A DNA stretch of 38,640 nucleotides from Bacteroidales bacterium (GCA_024402115.1 JAKSJQ010000017.1:1-38640), one strand, 5' to 3'; positions 27,538 through 36,404 are shown, counted from the stretch's first letter. Translations and numbers: made by a program. Notes: generated by a model not told the origin, from the sequence alone.

Positions 27538-28788
27538 ATGAAGGTACTCGTAGTAGGAAGCGGCGGAAGGGAACACGCTATCGTGGATGCTCTCAGCCGC
27601 TCACCACAGGTTGAAAAGATATACAGCGCTCCCGGCAATGCGGGTATCGCTGCTCAGGCAGAGTGCGTGGCCATCAAGGACACTGACGTAGAGGGCCTCC
27701 TCCGTTTCGCGAAGGAGAATGCAATCGACCTCACCGTCGTCGGCCCTGAGGCTTCGCTCGCAGTAGGAATCGCAGACGCTTTCCGCGCCGAGGGTCTCAA
27801 GATCTTCGGACACACCAAGGCCGCTGCAAGGATCGAGACCAGCAAGGAATTCGCAAAGATCATCATGGAGAAGTATGGCATCCCTACCTCAGGATACCAG
27901 TCGTTCGGCTCATACGAAGCGGCATACGCATTCGTGAGCGGCCGCCCTTTCCCTGCGGTCCTCAAGTATGACGGACTCGCTGCCGGCAAGGGTGTGGTAA
28001 TCGCACAGGACCTCGAAGAGGCCGATGCGGCTCTCCGCGACATGCTTCTCGACACAAGGTTCGGACAGGGCAAGGTGGTCGTAGAGGATTTCCTCACCGG
28101 CCCTGAGTTCTCGTTTATGTGCTTCGTGAACGGCGAGGATGTTTATCCTATGCCTCTCGCGCAGGACCACAAGCGCGCCTACGACGGCGACAAGGGTCCC
28201 AACACCGGTGGAATGGGCGCCTATACCCATCTTCCGTTCATAACCGATGCAGACACCGAATATGCGCTCGAGAAGGTGCTGAAGGCAACAGCCAAGGCTA
28301 TGGTGGCTGAGGGCTGCCCTCTCACCGGCGTTCTCTACGGAGGACTCATGAAGACTCCTGACGGAGTAAAGGTGATCGAGTTCAACGCACGCTTCGGCGA
28401 TCCCGAGACAGAGGTCGTACTCCCTCTTATCGAGAGCGACATCTACGACATCTTCGAGGCTGTTGCAACCGGCCGCAAGGCTGAGCAGCCATGCTGGAGC
28501 GACGATGCGACCATCGGCGTCGTGCTTGCTTCCAAGGGCTATCCCGGTTCATACGAGAAGGGATATGAGATCTGCGGAACCGAGGACGTGGACGGAGTCG
28601 TATATCATATGGGTACATCAAACAAGGACGGCAAGCTCCTTACCGCAGGCGGTCGCGTGATGATAGTCACCTGCCGTGCAAAGGACCTTGCATCTGCTCA
28701 TGTAAAGGTGAATGAAGAGGTGGAGAAGATCAAATGTGACAATCTCTTCCACCGCACAGACATCGGTCACAGGGCATTTGAAGAATAG
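27538..28788 (+). CDS. purD: Phosphoribosylamine-glycine ligase (GAR synthetase)
   Basis: PurD joins phosphoribosylamine and glycine with ATP to form GAR. This 416-residue ATP-grasp enzyme begins MKVLVVGSGGREHAIVDAL. Further motifs are VVGPEASLAVGIADAF, LKYDGLAAGKGVVIA (ATP loop), DHKRAYDGDKGPNTGGMGAY and IEFNARFGDPETEVVLPL. The first codon lies 3 nt after the purH stop. Its substrate comes from PurF, whose gene is not in the window. Confidence 0.97.
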   Translation: MKVLVVGSGGREHAIVDALSRSPQVEKIYSAPGNAGIAAQAECVAIKDTDVEGLLRFAKENAIDLTVVGPEASLAVGIADAFRAEGLKIFGHTKAAARIETSKEFAKIIMEKYGIPTSGYQSFGSYEAAYAFVSGRPFPAVLKYDGLAAGKGVVIAQDLEEADAALRDMLLDTRFGQGKVVVEDFLTGPEFSFMCFVNGEDVYPMPLAQDHKRAYDGDKGPNTGGMGAYTHLPFITDADTEYALEKVLKATAKAMVAEGCPLTGVLYGGLMKTPDGVKVIEFNARFGDPETEVVLPLIESDIYDIFEAVATGRKAEQPCWSDDATIGVVLASKGYPGSYEKGYEICGTEDVDGVVYHMGTSNKDGKLLTAGGRVMIVTCRAKDLASAHVKVNEEVEKIKCDNLFHRTDIGHRAFEE

Positions 28789-28794
28789 ACAGAA

Positions 28795-30138
28795 ATGGAG
28801 AATCAGACACTTCTCGCCGTGACTCCTATCGACGGACGTTACTACGGCAAAACTTCTTCCCTCACGGAATATTTCAGCGAATACGCGCTCATCAAGTATA
28901 GGATCAGGATCGAGGTCGAGTATTTCATCGCCCTCTGCAAGGCTCCTGTCCCTCAGCTTGCAGGCGTTCTCAATCCTGAACTCGAGGACAAGCTCCAGGC
29001 AATCTGGAAGGAGCTCACTCCGGAGCAGGCACAGAAGGTAAAGGACATCGAGAAAGTAACCAACCACGACGTAAAGGCGGTCGAGTACTATCTCAGGGAG
29101 AGGTTTACCGAGCTCGGTCTCGACAATTGCCTCACCTTTATCCACTTCGGTCTCACCTCTCAGGACATCAACAACACCGCCACCCCTCTCATGCTCAAGG
29201 AGGCACTCGAGCAGGTCTACATGCCGGCTCTCAAGGAGGTTCTCTCGATCATCGCAGCAGATGCACAGGAGTGGAAGGACATCCCTATGCTCGCCAAGAC
29301 CCACGGTCAGCCAGCATCACCTACCCGCGTAGGAAAGGAGTTCAAGGTGTTCCAGGTACGTCTCGAGGAGCAGATCCGTCAGTTCGAGCAGATGACCTAT
29401 CCTGCAAAGTTCGGCGGTGCCACCGGCAACATGAACGCTCACAAGCTCGCTTATCCGCAGATAGACTGGATCGCATTCGGTGACGAGTTCGTATCGTCCC
29501 TCGGACTGAGCAGGTCATTCCCTACCACCCAGATCGAGCACTACGACAACCTTGCGACCATCTTCGACTGCCTCCGCAGGATCAACACCATCCTCATCGA
29601 CCTTTGCCGCGACATTTGGACATATATATCTATGGAGTACTTCCGCCAGAAGGTCAACAAGAACGAGGTAGGCTCATCAGCGATGCCGCACAAGGTGAAC
29701 CCTATCGACTTCGAGAACGCAGAGGGTAACTTCGGAATGGCAGACGCAATCCTCACCTTTCTCTCGATGAAGCTCCCTATCTCAAGGCTCCAGCGTGACC
29801 TTACTGACTCTACCGTCAGCAGGAACATCGGCGTGCCTCTTGCACATGGTCTGATCGCCTTCGCTTCTCTCAAGAAGGGACTCGGCAAGCTCATTCTCAA
29901 CGAGACCGCTCTCCACAGAGACCTCGAGGCGAACTGGGCTGTAGTTGCAGAGGCTGTACAGACTATCCTCAGGAGGGAGAACTACCCTAACCCTTATGAG
30001 ACCCTTAAGGCACTTACCCGTACAGGCAAGCCTATCGATGAGGCAACCATCAAGGAATTCATCGAGACTCTCGATGTTTCGGAGGAAATCAAGGCAGAAC
30101 TGAGGGTCATCACCCCTTGGAGCTACACCGGATATTAG
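28795..30138 (+). CDS. purB: Adenylosuccinate lyase
   Basis: PurB acts twice: it splits SAICAR to AICAR and adenylosuccinate to AMP, releasing fumarate each time. The 447-residue protein is in the fumarase/aspartase superfamily; its signature loop GSSAMPHKVNPIDFENAEG starts at about residue 293. TPIDGRYYGKTSSLTEYFSE at the N-terminus, HFGLTSQDINNTA and LAKTHGQPASPTRVGKEF resemble the longer E. coli type. It closes the purE-purB operon, 6 nt after purD, and is followed by a terminator. Confidence 0.97.
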   Translation: MENQTLLAVTPIDGRYYGKTSSLTEYFSEYALIKYRIRIEVEYFIALCKAPVPQLAGVLNPELEDKLQAIWKELTPEQAQKVKDIEKVTNHDVKAVEYYLRERFTELGLDNCLTFIHFGLTSQDINNTATPLMLKEALEQVYMPALKEVLSIIAADAQEWKDIPMLAKTHGQPASPTRVGKEFKVFQVRLEEQIRQFEQMTYPAKFGGATGNMNAHKLAYPQIDWIAFGDEFVSSLGLSRSFPTTQIEHYDNLATIFDCLRRINTILIDLCRDIWTYISMEYFRQKVNKNEVGSSAMPHKVNPIDFENAEGNFGMADAILTFLSMKLPISRLQRDLTDSTVSRNIGVPLAHGLIAFASLKKGLGKLILNETALHRDLEANWAVVAEAVQTILRRENYPNPYETLKALTRTGKPIDEATIKEFIETLDVSEEIKAELRVITPWSYTGY

Positions 30139-30141
30139 GAT

Positions 30142-30224
30142 TTTACGGAAATTTCGTAAATTCCGATTTATAAATAAATGATAGACAACAGCTTATGCAG
30201 ATACATGCAAAGGCTGTTGTTTTT
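30142..30224 (+). terminator. Terminator region of the purine operon
   Basis: A first small hairpin (TTTACG at 30142-30147 with CGTAAA at 30155-30160) follows the purB stop. The main element is ACAACAGC (30185-30192) pairing with GCTGTTGT (30213-30220), with inner TGCA/TGCA pairing, followed by a run of Ts to 30224. It should end purine operon transcripts. Confidence 0.8.
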
Positions 30225-30309
30225 CAAAAAACGCCAACGTTGTACACAATATTCCCGAAAATTATCTGATTTTTTTACGATTTGATAATTGGAATTGTGA
30301 AAATCAGTA

Positions 30310-30317
30310 TATATTTG
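30310..30317 (+). promoter_or_regulatory. -7 box of a promoter in the purB-riboswitch gap
   Basis: TATATTTG fits TAnnTTTG, with TTG at 30289-30291, 18 nt upstream. It lies downstream of the purine operon terminator and about 100 nt before a second, separate -7 box, so it points to an independent transcript. Confidence 0.5.
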
Positions 30318-30323
30318 CAATCG

Positions 30324-30409
30324 AAATAGACAAGTAACTAAGTGTTGTGTGTAAAGTAGGAATCGGCAGTCACCGACGTGAGTCGAGCTGGTAGGTTCCT
30401 TCTTTTTTT
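30324..30409 (+). ncRNA. Candidate small RNA of about 90 nt
   Basis: Between a -7 box (30310-30317) and a terminator there is no plausible protein frame. The 3' part folds into one compact stem-loop. AGGAA (30358-30362) pairs with TTCCT (30396-30400), and inside it CGAC-GTGA-GTCG (30374-30385) forms a helix capped by a GNRA tetraloop. Seven Ts follow at 30403-30409. I do not recognise the RNA. It could also be an upstream leader of the B12 transcript that usually terminates. Confidence 0.4.
30358..30409 (+). terminator. Intrinsic terminator upstream of the cobalamin riboswitch
   Basis: The AGGAA/TTCCT-closed stem is directly followed by CTTTTTTT. It would stop any transcript entering from upstream and so leave the B12 operon under the next promoter. 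Confidence 0.7.
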
Positions 30410-30410
30410 G

Positions 30411-30418
30411 TATATTTG
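30411..30418 (+). promoter_or_regulatory. -7 box for the B12 uptake operon
   Basis: TATATTTG fits TAnnTTTG and lies about 7 nt before the first riboswitch helix, where a transcript should start. The -33 region overlaps the preceding terminator stem and shows no clear TTG. Confidence 0.6.
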
Positions 30419-30424
30419 CACTAT

Positions 30425-30544
30425 CTGAGGTTCCGGGCCGAAAGTCCCGGATCAAAAGGGAAACCGCGTGAGAATCGCGGACAGTGCCCGCTACTGTGAA
30501 TCCCTTCCCCGTCAAGGAAGGGCTAGTCAGAATGCCTGCCTCGG
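30425..30544 (+). promoter_or_regulatory. Cobalamin riboswitch
   Basis: The conserved core is unmistakable: AAAAGGGAA (30454-30462), CCGCG/CGCGG helix, GACAGTGCCCGCTACTGTGA (30480-30499, the B12 box) and the AGTCAGAATGCCTGCC segment (30525-30540). The outer helix CTGAGG (30425-30430) pairs with CCTCGG (30539-30544). A hairpin ATTCC/GGAAT lies 18-35 nt downstream (30563-30578), just before the start codon at 30595, with no T-run, so control is more likely at translation than termination. It precedes a B12 uptake operon, as expected for a riboswitch that lowers expression when cobalamin is plentiful. Confidence 0.95.
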
Positions 30545-30594
30545 TATTATATTAATAAGTTGATTCCGTGACGGGAATATCACAAACAATCAAA

Positions 30595-31398
30595 ATGAAA
30601 AAAACACTTCTTACCCTTGCTGCCTTCGCAGCAATCATCGTCTCATGTACTCCGGACGAAATCCCTGCCGTATACGAGACAAAGACAATCGATTTCGAGG
30701 GAGCTGCTTTCTCAGCACTCATCGACACACCACAGTATTTCGGTCCCCTTCTCTATTCAGAAAATGAATACAGCTGGAGCGACGGAATCATCAGCCACTC
30801 CAACAACAAGGCAGATTGGGGCGAATATGGCGGATGGGCATGGGACTCAGGCGCTGCCATCTCGAACTACACAAGCAAGACCTACGGAGACTACAATATC
30901 CAGCTCTCAGTCGCAACTGACGCCGCTGCTGGAGGTCACGACGGCTCATCCAACTTCGCCGTGTGGTTTGGTCACGACTGGGGTACTGGCGGACTACCAG
31001 AATTTAAGGTCAAGAGCGATGAGCGCGTGAATCTCAAGGAAATGTACGTGAACAACACCGCCTATGGCCTCTCCAACTGCTACGACGATGAAGGCAACTG
31101 CATTATCACAGATGGTCAGGAAATCCATGTCGAACTCACTGCGACCCTCGAGAGAGACATTCCGATGGACGGAGGCCAGAATATCGCAACGAAGAAAGTA
31201 TCCTTCAAGCTCGTGGACGGTCCTTCAAAGATAGTCAAGGATTGGGCACTGTGGGATCTTTCAGAGGTCTACATGGATGGATTCCACCTCGTAAGCTTCA
31301 GTTTCAACGTGGATGGCAACATCGAGGACTCATACGGATTCTACTTCCCTTCATACTTCGCGTTCGATGACCTCAGCTACGAGGTCCTTGTAAAATAG
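30595..31398 (+). CDS. BtuH-like (DUF4465-type) surface lipoprotein of the B12 locus
   Basis: The protein has 267 residues from the ATG at 30595; a GTG 27 nt upstream is in frame but falls in the riboswitch expression platform. The signal ends IIVSC, with acylated Cys18. The mature part resembles the DUF4465 family: TIDFEGAAF, ENEYSWSDGIISHSN, WGGWAWDS-like aromatic runs, SSNFAVWFGHDW, VNNTAYGLSNCYDD and YFAFDDLSYEV at the C-terminus. Proteins of this family in gut Bacteroides (BtuH) bind vitamin B12 at the cell surface. The cobalamin riboswitch in front and btuB/btuG behind fit this. Family membership is from recall of motifs, so the BtuH assignment is probable, not certain. Confidence 0.75.
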   Translation: MKKTLLTLAAFAAIIVSCTPDEIPAVYETKTIDFEGAAFSALIDTPQYFGPLLYSENEYSWSDGIISHSNNKADWGEYGGWAWDSGAAISNYTSKTYGDYNIQLSVATDAAAGGHDGSSNFAVWFGHDWGTGGLPEFKVKSDERVNLKEMYVNNTAYGLSNCYDDEGNCIITDGQEIHVELTATLERDIPMDGGQNIATKKVSFKLVDGPSKIVKDWALWDLSEVYMDGFHLVSFSFNVDGNIEDSYGFYFPSYFAFDDLSYEVLVK

Positions 31399-31409
31399 AT
31401 TAAAATCAG

Positions 31410-32321
31410 ATGAGATCAGGACTCCATATCACCATCTCCATCCTTGCATGCTGCGCGGCCCTCGCATCGTGCACCAAGCCCTATGTGCCACACGACTACA
31501 ATCCATACATGGTAGTCAAATGCACAGAGGTGCTCGAGTATTGTCCTGCGCCAGGCCAGTTCATCGGGGACGGATATGAAGCCAAGACTATGGAGGAGGC
31601 GTGCGAACATGCCTATCAGAGGATGTCCGAGAACAAGTATGTGTCCCTCGGCGCATTCGGAGGCTATATCGTAGCCAAGCTTGAGCACAGTATCGTTCCG
31701 TCTGACGGATTCATTATCGTCGTCGGCAACTTCACCGAATCATCGTCCGAGCCTGGAATAGTCTACGTCATGGAAGACAAGAATGGCAACGGACTTCCTG
31801 ACGAAGAATGGGTGGAGATCAAGGGTTCGCTCTACGGCAGCAGCGAGGAGACCAGGGACTACAGCGTCACCTACTACCGCCCTGCGGACATCCATTCCGA
31901 CGTAAGGTGGACCGACAACCAGGGCGGTGAGGGACTTATCCTCTACAACGACTGGCACAAGCAGGACAGTTACTATCCGCAGTGGATCAGCGAGGACAGC
32001 TATACCCTCTCCGGACCACGTCTTGCCAGCAGGGCCTACGACTCTTCCGACAACGGGAGCATGTGGATCAATCCAAGCTACGGATCCGGATACGCAGACA
32101 ACTTCACAATCGAGGACGTGAACTTCATCGACGCCGTGAACAAGGAAAACAAGAATTTCCTGATCCCAAGGAGCGCAAACGTATTCTCGGTTCCGCGGGA
32201 ATGTTCCCAAGTATCCTTCGTCAAGGTCCAGTGCGCTGTGCAGGACGAGTGCGGATGGATAGGTGAAGTATCGACCGAGGTCTGCGGAATCTATGGACTG
32301 CAATGCTTCTTCCTGGAATAG
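31410..32321 (+). CDS. Cell-surface lipoprotein of the B12 uptake operon, function unassigned
   Basis: A 303-residue lipoprotein (LASC, Cys21) placed 11 nt after the BtuH-like gene and 21 nt before btuB. The body is aromatic-rich, with FGGYIVAKLEHSIVP, VGNFTESSSEPGIVYVMEDKNGNGLPDEEWVEI and TYYRPADIHSDVRWTDNQG. The DKNGNGLPDEEW stretch (about 130-141) resembles a calcium-binding DxNxNG loop of EF-hand/dockerin type. It resembles PKD-like 'cell surface proteins' found next to btuB/btuG in Bacteroidales. Riboswitch control and context suggest a part in capturing B12 or related corrinoids, but no direct evidence is visible. Confidence 0.8.
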   Translation: MRSGLHITISILACCAALASCTKPYVPHDYNPYMVVKCTEVLEYCPAPGQFIGDGYEAKTMEEACEHAYQRMSENKYVSLGAFGGYIVAKLEHSIVPSDGFIIVVGNFTESSSEPGIVYVMEDKNGNGLPDEEWVEIKGSLYGSSEETRDYSVTYYRPADIHSDVRWTDNQGGEGLILYNDWHKQDSYYPQWISEDSYTLSGPRLASRAYDSSDNGSMWINPSYGSGYADNFTIEDVNFIDAVNKENKNFLIPRSANVFSVPRECSQVSFVKVQCAVQDECGWIGEVSTEVCGIYGLQCFFLE

Positions 32322-32342
32322 TTCGAGTCCTTCTTCCTACAG

Positions 32343-34409
32343 ATGCCTGCATTCAGACATATAGAGAAAATAGCGTTGGCCGCCTCAGCATTGATGGCGG
32401 CCTTCGGTTTTTCCGCCATGGATGCAACGGCGAGCACGCTTGCTGAGCGTACTATCCGGGAAGGCATCGAGACTCCCGATACCCTGGAGCTGAATTCCTC
32501 TGTCGTATCCGCATGGAGGAGCCAAGGCTCGGTCACCCCCGCCCAGACCCTCGACGGAGAAGCATTGCGCAGGCTCAGCGGAATGAGCGTCACCGATGCG
32601 ATACGTTATTTCTCCGGCATGCAGGTCAAGGACTACGGCGGCATCGGAGGTCTCAAGACGGTGAACGTCAGAAGCCTCGGCAGCCAGCACGTAGGAGTCT
32701 TCTACGACGGAGTCCAGATAGGAAACGCCCAGAACGGGACGGTGGACCTGGGAAGGTTCAGCCTCGAGAACATGGAGGCCATCAGCCTCTACAACGGGCA
32801 GAAGACCAGTTTCCTGCAGTCTGCGACCGATTTTGCATCCGCGAACACCGTCTATCTCCAGAGCCGCGTTCCCCACTTCCAGGAGGGCAGGAAGCACAAT
32901 CTAAAGGCCAGCCTCAGCACCGGTTCCTTCAAGACCGTGAACCCATCCCTGCTATGGGAATTCAGGCTCTCGCCGAAGATATCAGCATCCGTCGACGCAT
33001 CCTACCTCTACACCAGCGGAGAGTACAGGTTCAGCTACGCCAAGAAGGACGGATACGACACCACCGCAGTCCGCCAGAACGGAGACGTGAAGGCCCTGAG
33101 GACCGAACTCGGGATCTTCGGGGACATGGACGGAGGCTCATGGAAAGTCAAGGCATACCTCTACGACTCCCAGCGGGGCTATCCCGGCGCCTTCGTACGC
33201 GAGACTCCCGGCTACTTCAGGAACGAGGACAGGCAGTGGGACAGGAACATCTTCGTACAGGGTTCGGTGGACAGGCGCTGGGGCATATACAGGCTCGCAG
33301 CGAAGGCACGCTATGCGGATGACTTCCTGAGATATGTCTCCGACCCGAGGACGGACGTCAGCACGATGTACGTCGACAACCGCTATCACCAGAAGGAGAC
33401 CTACCTCAGCCTCGCGAACGGATTCAGCATATTCCCATGGTGGTACGCAGACATCGCCGTGGACTGGAAGTTCAACGACCTCGACTCGGACCTGCAGGGC
33501 TTCGCATTCCCGCAGAGGAGCAGCCTGCTGAGCGCCGTGGCATCCACGTGGACATGGGAAATCGTCAAGGCGCAGCTGAGTCTGCTACACACATGGCTGC
33601 ACGATGTCACTTCCGACGGAGCAGTCGCAGACCGCAGCAGATTCTCCCCCGCCGCATCCGTTTCCGTGAAGCCCATCAGGGGCGAGGACTTCCACTTAAG
33701 GGCCTTCTACAAGCGTTCTTTCAGGATGCCGACCCTCAACGACCTCTACTATGTCCAGATAGGAAACCGTGAGCTCGAACCCGAGACCACCGACCAGTAC
33801 GACCTCGGAGTCACCTGGCAGAAACGATGGTCAAAGGGTTTCCTGCGCAGCGTCGAGACCAATGCGGAGGGCTATTTCAACCAGGTATGGAACAAGATCG
33901 TCGCAGTGCCGGCACGCAACCAGTTCCAGTGGACGATGATGAACCTCGGATATGTGGAGGTGCTCGGAAGCGAGCTGAGCGCCACCGCGGAAGCTGCCAT
34001 TTTCAGGGCCGGGAAGGACGAGCTGATGGCCAATGTCCGGCTCGCCTACACCTATCAGCGCGCGAAGGACCTCACCGACCCTCAGAGCGAATGGTACGGA
34101 GGTCAGATTCCATACATCCCGCGCCACAGCCTGTCCGCGGTCGCAGGGCTCAGCTGGGGTTCATATTCCCTCAACTACAGCTTCCTCTATACCGGCGAGC
34201 GATATGAAAGTTCGGCAAACATCCCTGAAAACCACCAGCAACCCTGGTACACCAGCGACATCTCCTTCTCGGGAGCATGGCCGGTGAAGGACCATGAGCT
34301 GCTTGCGAGATTCGAGCTGAACAACATCTTCAACCAGCAGTACGAAATCGTGAACTGCTACCCCATGCCAGGGACTAATTTCAGAATTGTGCTTAGCTTT
34401 GTACTATGA
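32343..34409 (+). CDS. btuB: TonB-dependent vitamin B12 outer-membrane transporter
   Basis: A 688-residue TonB-dependent receptor of BtuB-like size. After a signal region (to about residue 30) comes a TonB-box-like DTLELNSSVVSA. The plug domain (about 65-175) has DAIRYFSGMQVKDYGGIGGLKTVNVRSLGSQH and VGVFYDGVQIGNAQNG. The barrel contains RSFRMPTLNDLYY and NRELEPETTDQYDLG, typical of BtuB/siderophore-type receptors, and ends NIFNQQYEIVNCYPMPGTN. It lacks the carboxypeptidase-like N-domain of SusC proteins. Substrate is set by the upstream cobalamin riboswitch and by BtuG, with which it overlaps by 4 bases. Confidence 0.92.
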   Translation: MPAFRHIEKIALAASALMAAFGFSAMDATASTLAERTIREGIETPDTLELNSSVVSAWRSQGSVTPAQTLDGEALRRLSGMSVTDAIRYFSGMQVKDYGGIGGLKTVNVRSLGSQHVGVFYDGVQIGNAQNGTVDLGRFSLENMEAISLYNGQKTSFLQSATDFASANTVYLQSRVPHFQEGRKHNLKASLSTGSFKTVNPSLLWEFRLSPKISASVDASYLYTSGEYRFSYAKKDGYDTTAVRQNGDVKALRTELGIFGDMDGGSWKVKAYLYDSQRGYPGAFVRETPGYFRNEDRQWDRNIFVQGSVDRRWGIYRLAAKARYADDFLRYVSDPRTDVSTMYVDNRYHQKETYLSLANGFSIFPWWYADIAVDWKFNDLDSDLQGFAFPQRSSLLSAVASTWTWEIVKAQLSLLHTWLHDVTSDGAVADRSRFSPAASVSVKPIRGEDFHLRAFYKRSFRMPTLNDLYYVQIGNRELEPETTDQYDLGVTWQKRWSKGFLRSVETNAEGYFNQVWNKIVAVPARNQFQWTMMNLGYVEVLGSELSATAEAAIFRAGKDELMANVRLAYTYQRAKDLTDPQSEWYGGQIPYIPRHSLSAVAGLSWGSYSLNYSFLYTGERYESSANIPENHQQPWYTSDISFSGAWPVKDHELLARFELNNIFNQQYEIVNCYPMPGTNFRIVLSFVL

Positions 34410-35497
34410 GAAGAAGCCTTGCCATCATATCCGCCATCTTCCTCCTGTGCGCCTGCGTTCATGAGGAACCGGTCATCAAGCCGGTGCAGACCCAGATCGA
34501 AGGTGCGACAGCCTTCGACGGAGGTTTCTATCTGCTGAACGAAGGGAACATGGGCTCGAACAAATGCACTCTGGACTGGTTCGACGGCCAGAGCGGCATC
34601 TACGAGAAGAACATCTTCGGTTTCCGGAATCCGAATGTGGCGATGGAGCTCGGAGACGTGGGAAATGACCTCAAGATCCACCGGGGAAGGCTCTACGCCG
34701 TCATCAACTGCTCCAACCTCGTCGAGGTGATGGACGCAGGCACGGCCGCCCACATAGCCAGCATCCCCGTTCCTAACTGCCGATACATCTGCTTCGACGA
34801 CGACTTCGCCTATGTCTCGTCCTATGCCGGAGAGATACTCAGCGGCCCCGCCGACAGGCTGGGCTACGTAGCGAAGATAGACCTCAGAAAGATGGAGATA
34901 GTCGGAAGATGCGAAGTTGGGTACCAACCCGAGGAAATGGTCATCAGCGAAGGGCGGCTCTATGTCGCCAACAGCGGCGGCTACATGGCCCCTGACTATG
35001 ACGACAGGGTCTCGGTTATCGACCTCGAGAGTTTCACCCTCAGCAGGCATATCCGCGTCGGAGTCAACCTCCACCGCATGTGCCTCGGACCGGAAGGCTC
35101 TGTCTGGGTGTCATCCAGGGGCGATTACAGCGCCGCAAAGTCCGCCATCATGGTGCTCCGCGACGATGCGGTGACGGATACGCTTGATGTACGCTGCAAT
35201 GCCATGACACGGTATGGGGACAAGCTCTTCGTCTATGGATACGACGGGAAGAATACTGTCTTCTCCAGCGTCGACATGCGCACCATGGAGATTTCGGAAG
35301 GATTCATCAAAGACGGCAGCGAAAGCCGGATACGCACTCCCTACGGCCTCGCCGCCAATCCATACACAGGCGAGATCCTCATCACCGACGCCACCGACTA
35401 CGTCACACCGGGAAAGCTGATCTGCTACTCCCCTGACGGCAGGAGCCTCTGGTCCGTCACCACCGGAGACATCCCTTCATCGATCGCATTCTATTGA
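34406..35497 (+). CDS. btuG: BtuG-like surface beta-propeller lipoprotein binding vitamin B12
   Basis: A 363-residue lipoprotein (LLCAC, Cys17) made of repeated YncE-like blades: FYLLNEGNMGSNKCTLDWF, RYICFDDDFAYVSSYAG, GYQPEEMVISEGRLYVANSGG, VNLHRMCLGPEGSVWVSSRG and TPYGLAANPYTGEILITDATDY. BtuG proteins of gut Bacteroidota are such seven-bladed propellers. They bind B12 very tightly and cap BtuB. The ATGA overlap with btuB suggests coupled translation and a 1:1 complex. It is the last gene of the riboswitch-controlled operon; no terminator is seen in the 16 nt before the convergent gene. Confidence 0.9.
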   Translation: MRRSLAIISAIFLLCACVHEEPVIKPVQTQIEGATAFDGGFYLLNEGNMGSNKCTLDWFDGQSGIYEKNIFGFRNPNVAMELGDVGNDLKIHRGRLYAVINCSNLVEVMDAGTAAHIASIPVPNCRYICFDDDFAYVSSYAGEILSGPADRLGYVAKIDLRKMEIVGRCEVGYQPEEMVISEGRLYVANSGGYMAPDYDDRVSVIDLESFTLSRHIRVGVNLHRMCLGPEGSVWVSSRGDYSAAKSAIMVLRDDAVTDTLDVRCNAMTRYGDKLFVYGYDGKNTVFSSVDMRTMEISEGFIKDGSESRIRTPYGLAANPYTGEILITDATDYVTPGKLICYSPDGRSLWSVTTGDIPSSIAFY

Positions 35498-35513
35498 TTT
35501 CGTTTTCTCTGTA

Positions 35514-36374
35514 CTATCTGTCTGCCACGTCCTCCGGCATCAGGAGCTTGACATGGGTGGTACCCTTAAGTTGTTTCCCGTTACCGAGGCCGATTTCCAC
35601 GATGAAGTCTGTTTCCAGGGATCCCCTCTCTATCAGTTCAACCGGAGCATCCACAAGTTTGAAGTTAAAATATGGCAGAACCATAGGTCTGTATGACAGG
35701 TACTCATCAACACTCATACATCCGTCCAACAGTCCCAGTACCTTCTTGTCATAGCTTATCAGGCATGCTTTGAACGGGAATGTTACGCGTTCGCCGAAAT
35801 TAGGGTCAAAAACGAACTGATCTGATATTTCAGACTCGGCTGGCCGGCCAAACAGCGGAGAAGTCGACCGGATAGAAATTGAAGTACACTCTTCGGTACG
35901 ATATTCTAGGCCACTGTCATTTTTCCAAGGCTCAGAATCGATATCCAACCACGCACGTCCGTCCATAAACGGAGTATACAATTGCTTCATCTGGTCTTCT
36001 ATTCCTGCATCACCAGGACATCTGTACTTAAGACTGCCATATGCATATGCTGGATCCTCGAGCATCTCTCGCCTATAAAAATCACTCGATTCTTGCTGTA
36101 TAGCCGCAAATATATAATAATGATCCCAGGAAAGGTCATCTTCGCCAATGGTATAACGTACTTTATAGATCTCCCCGCTCTCGATATCAACACATGTTGA
36201 ATCTGTTTCATTAAGGATGTTCATGAAGTTACATTCCCTATTACAAAGGCAAACACCAATGGGACCGCATCCTTGAGGATCGGTGATTTCATTTATGCTC
36301 TTACATGAATGGCATGCCAAAAGGCACGCTGCCATCGTGACAATATTCAAAATCCTAAAGTTCCCTGAAATCAT
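35514..36374 (-). CDS. Lipoprotein of unknown function
   Basis: A 286-residue protein with a lipoprotein signal (CLLAC, Cys21; further cysteines follow at CHSCKS and CGPIGVCLCNREC). The mature part is acidic, with DDLSWDHYYIFAAIQQESSDFYRREML, FMDGRAWLDID and a C-terminal beta-rich stretch. I recognise no family. Base use is visibly more AT-rich than in the pur, pyr and btu genes, suggesting a different origin. It is convergent with btuG. A minus-strand TATATTTG box (plus-strand CAAATATA, 36405-36412) lies about 31 nt upstream. Confidence 0.7.
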   Translation of the reverse strand: MISGNFRILNIVTMAACLLACHSCKSINEITDPQGCGPIGVCLCNRECNFMNILNETDSTCVDIESGEIYKVRYTIGEDDLSWDHYYIFAAIQQESSDFYRREMLEDPAYAYGSLKYRCPGDAGIEDQMKQLYTPFMDGRAWLDIDSEPWKNDSGLEYRTEECTSISIRSTSPLFGRPAESEISDQFVFDPNFGERVTFPFKACLISYDKKVLGLLDGCMSVDEYLSYRPMVLPYFNFKLVDAPVELIERGSLETDFIVEIGLGNGKQLKGTTHVKLLMPEDVADR

Positions 36375-36404
36375 AATGCCAACTCATTAGTTATTATAGA
36401 TTTA

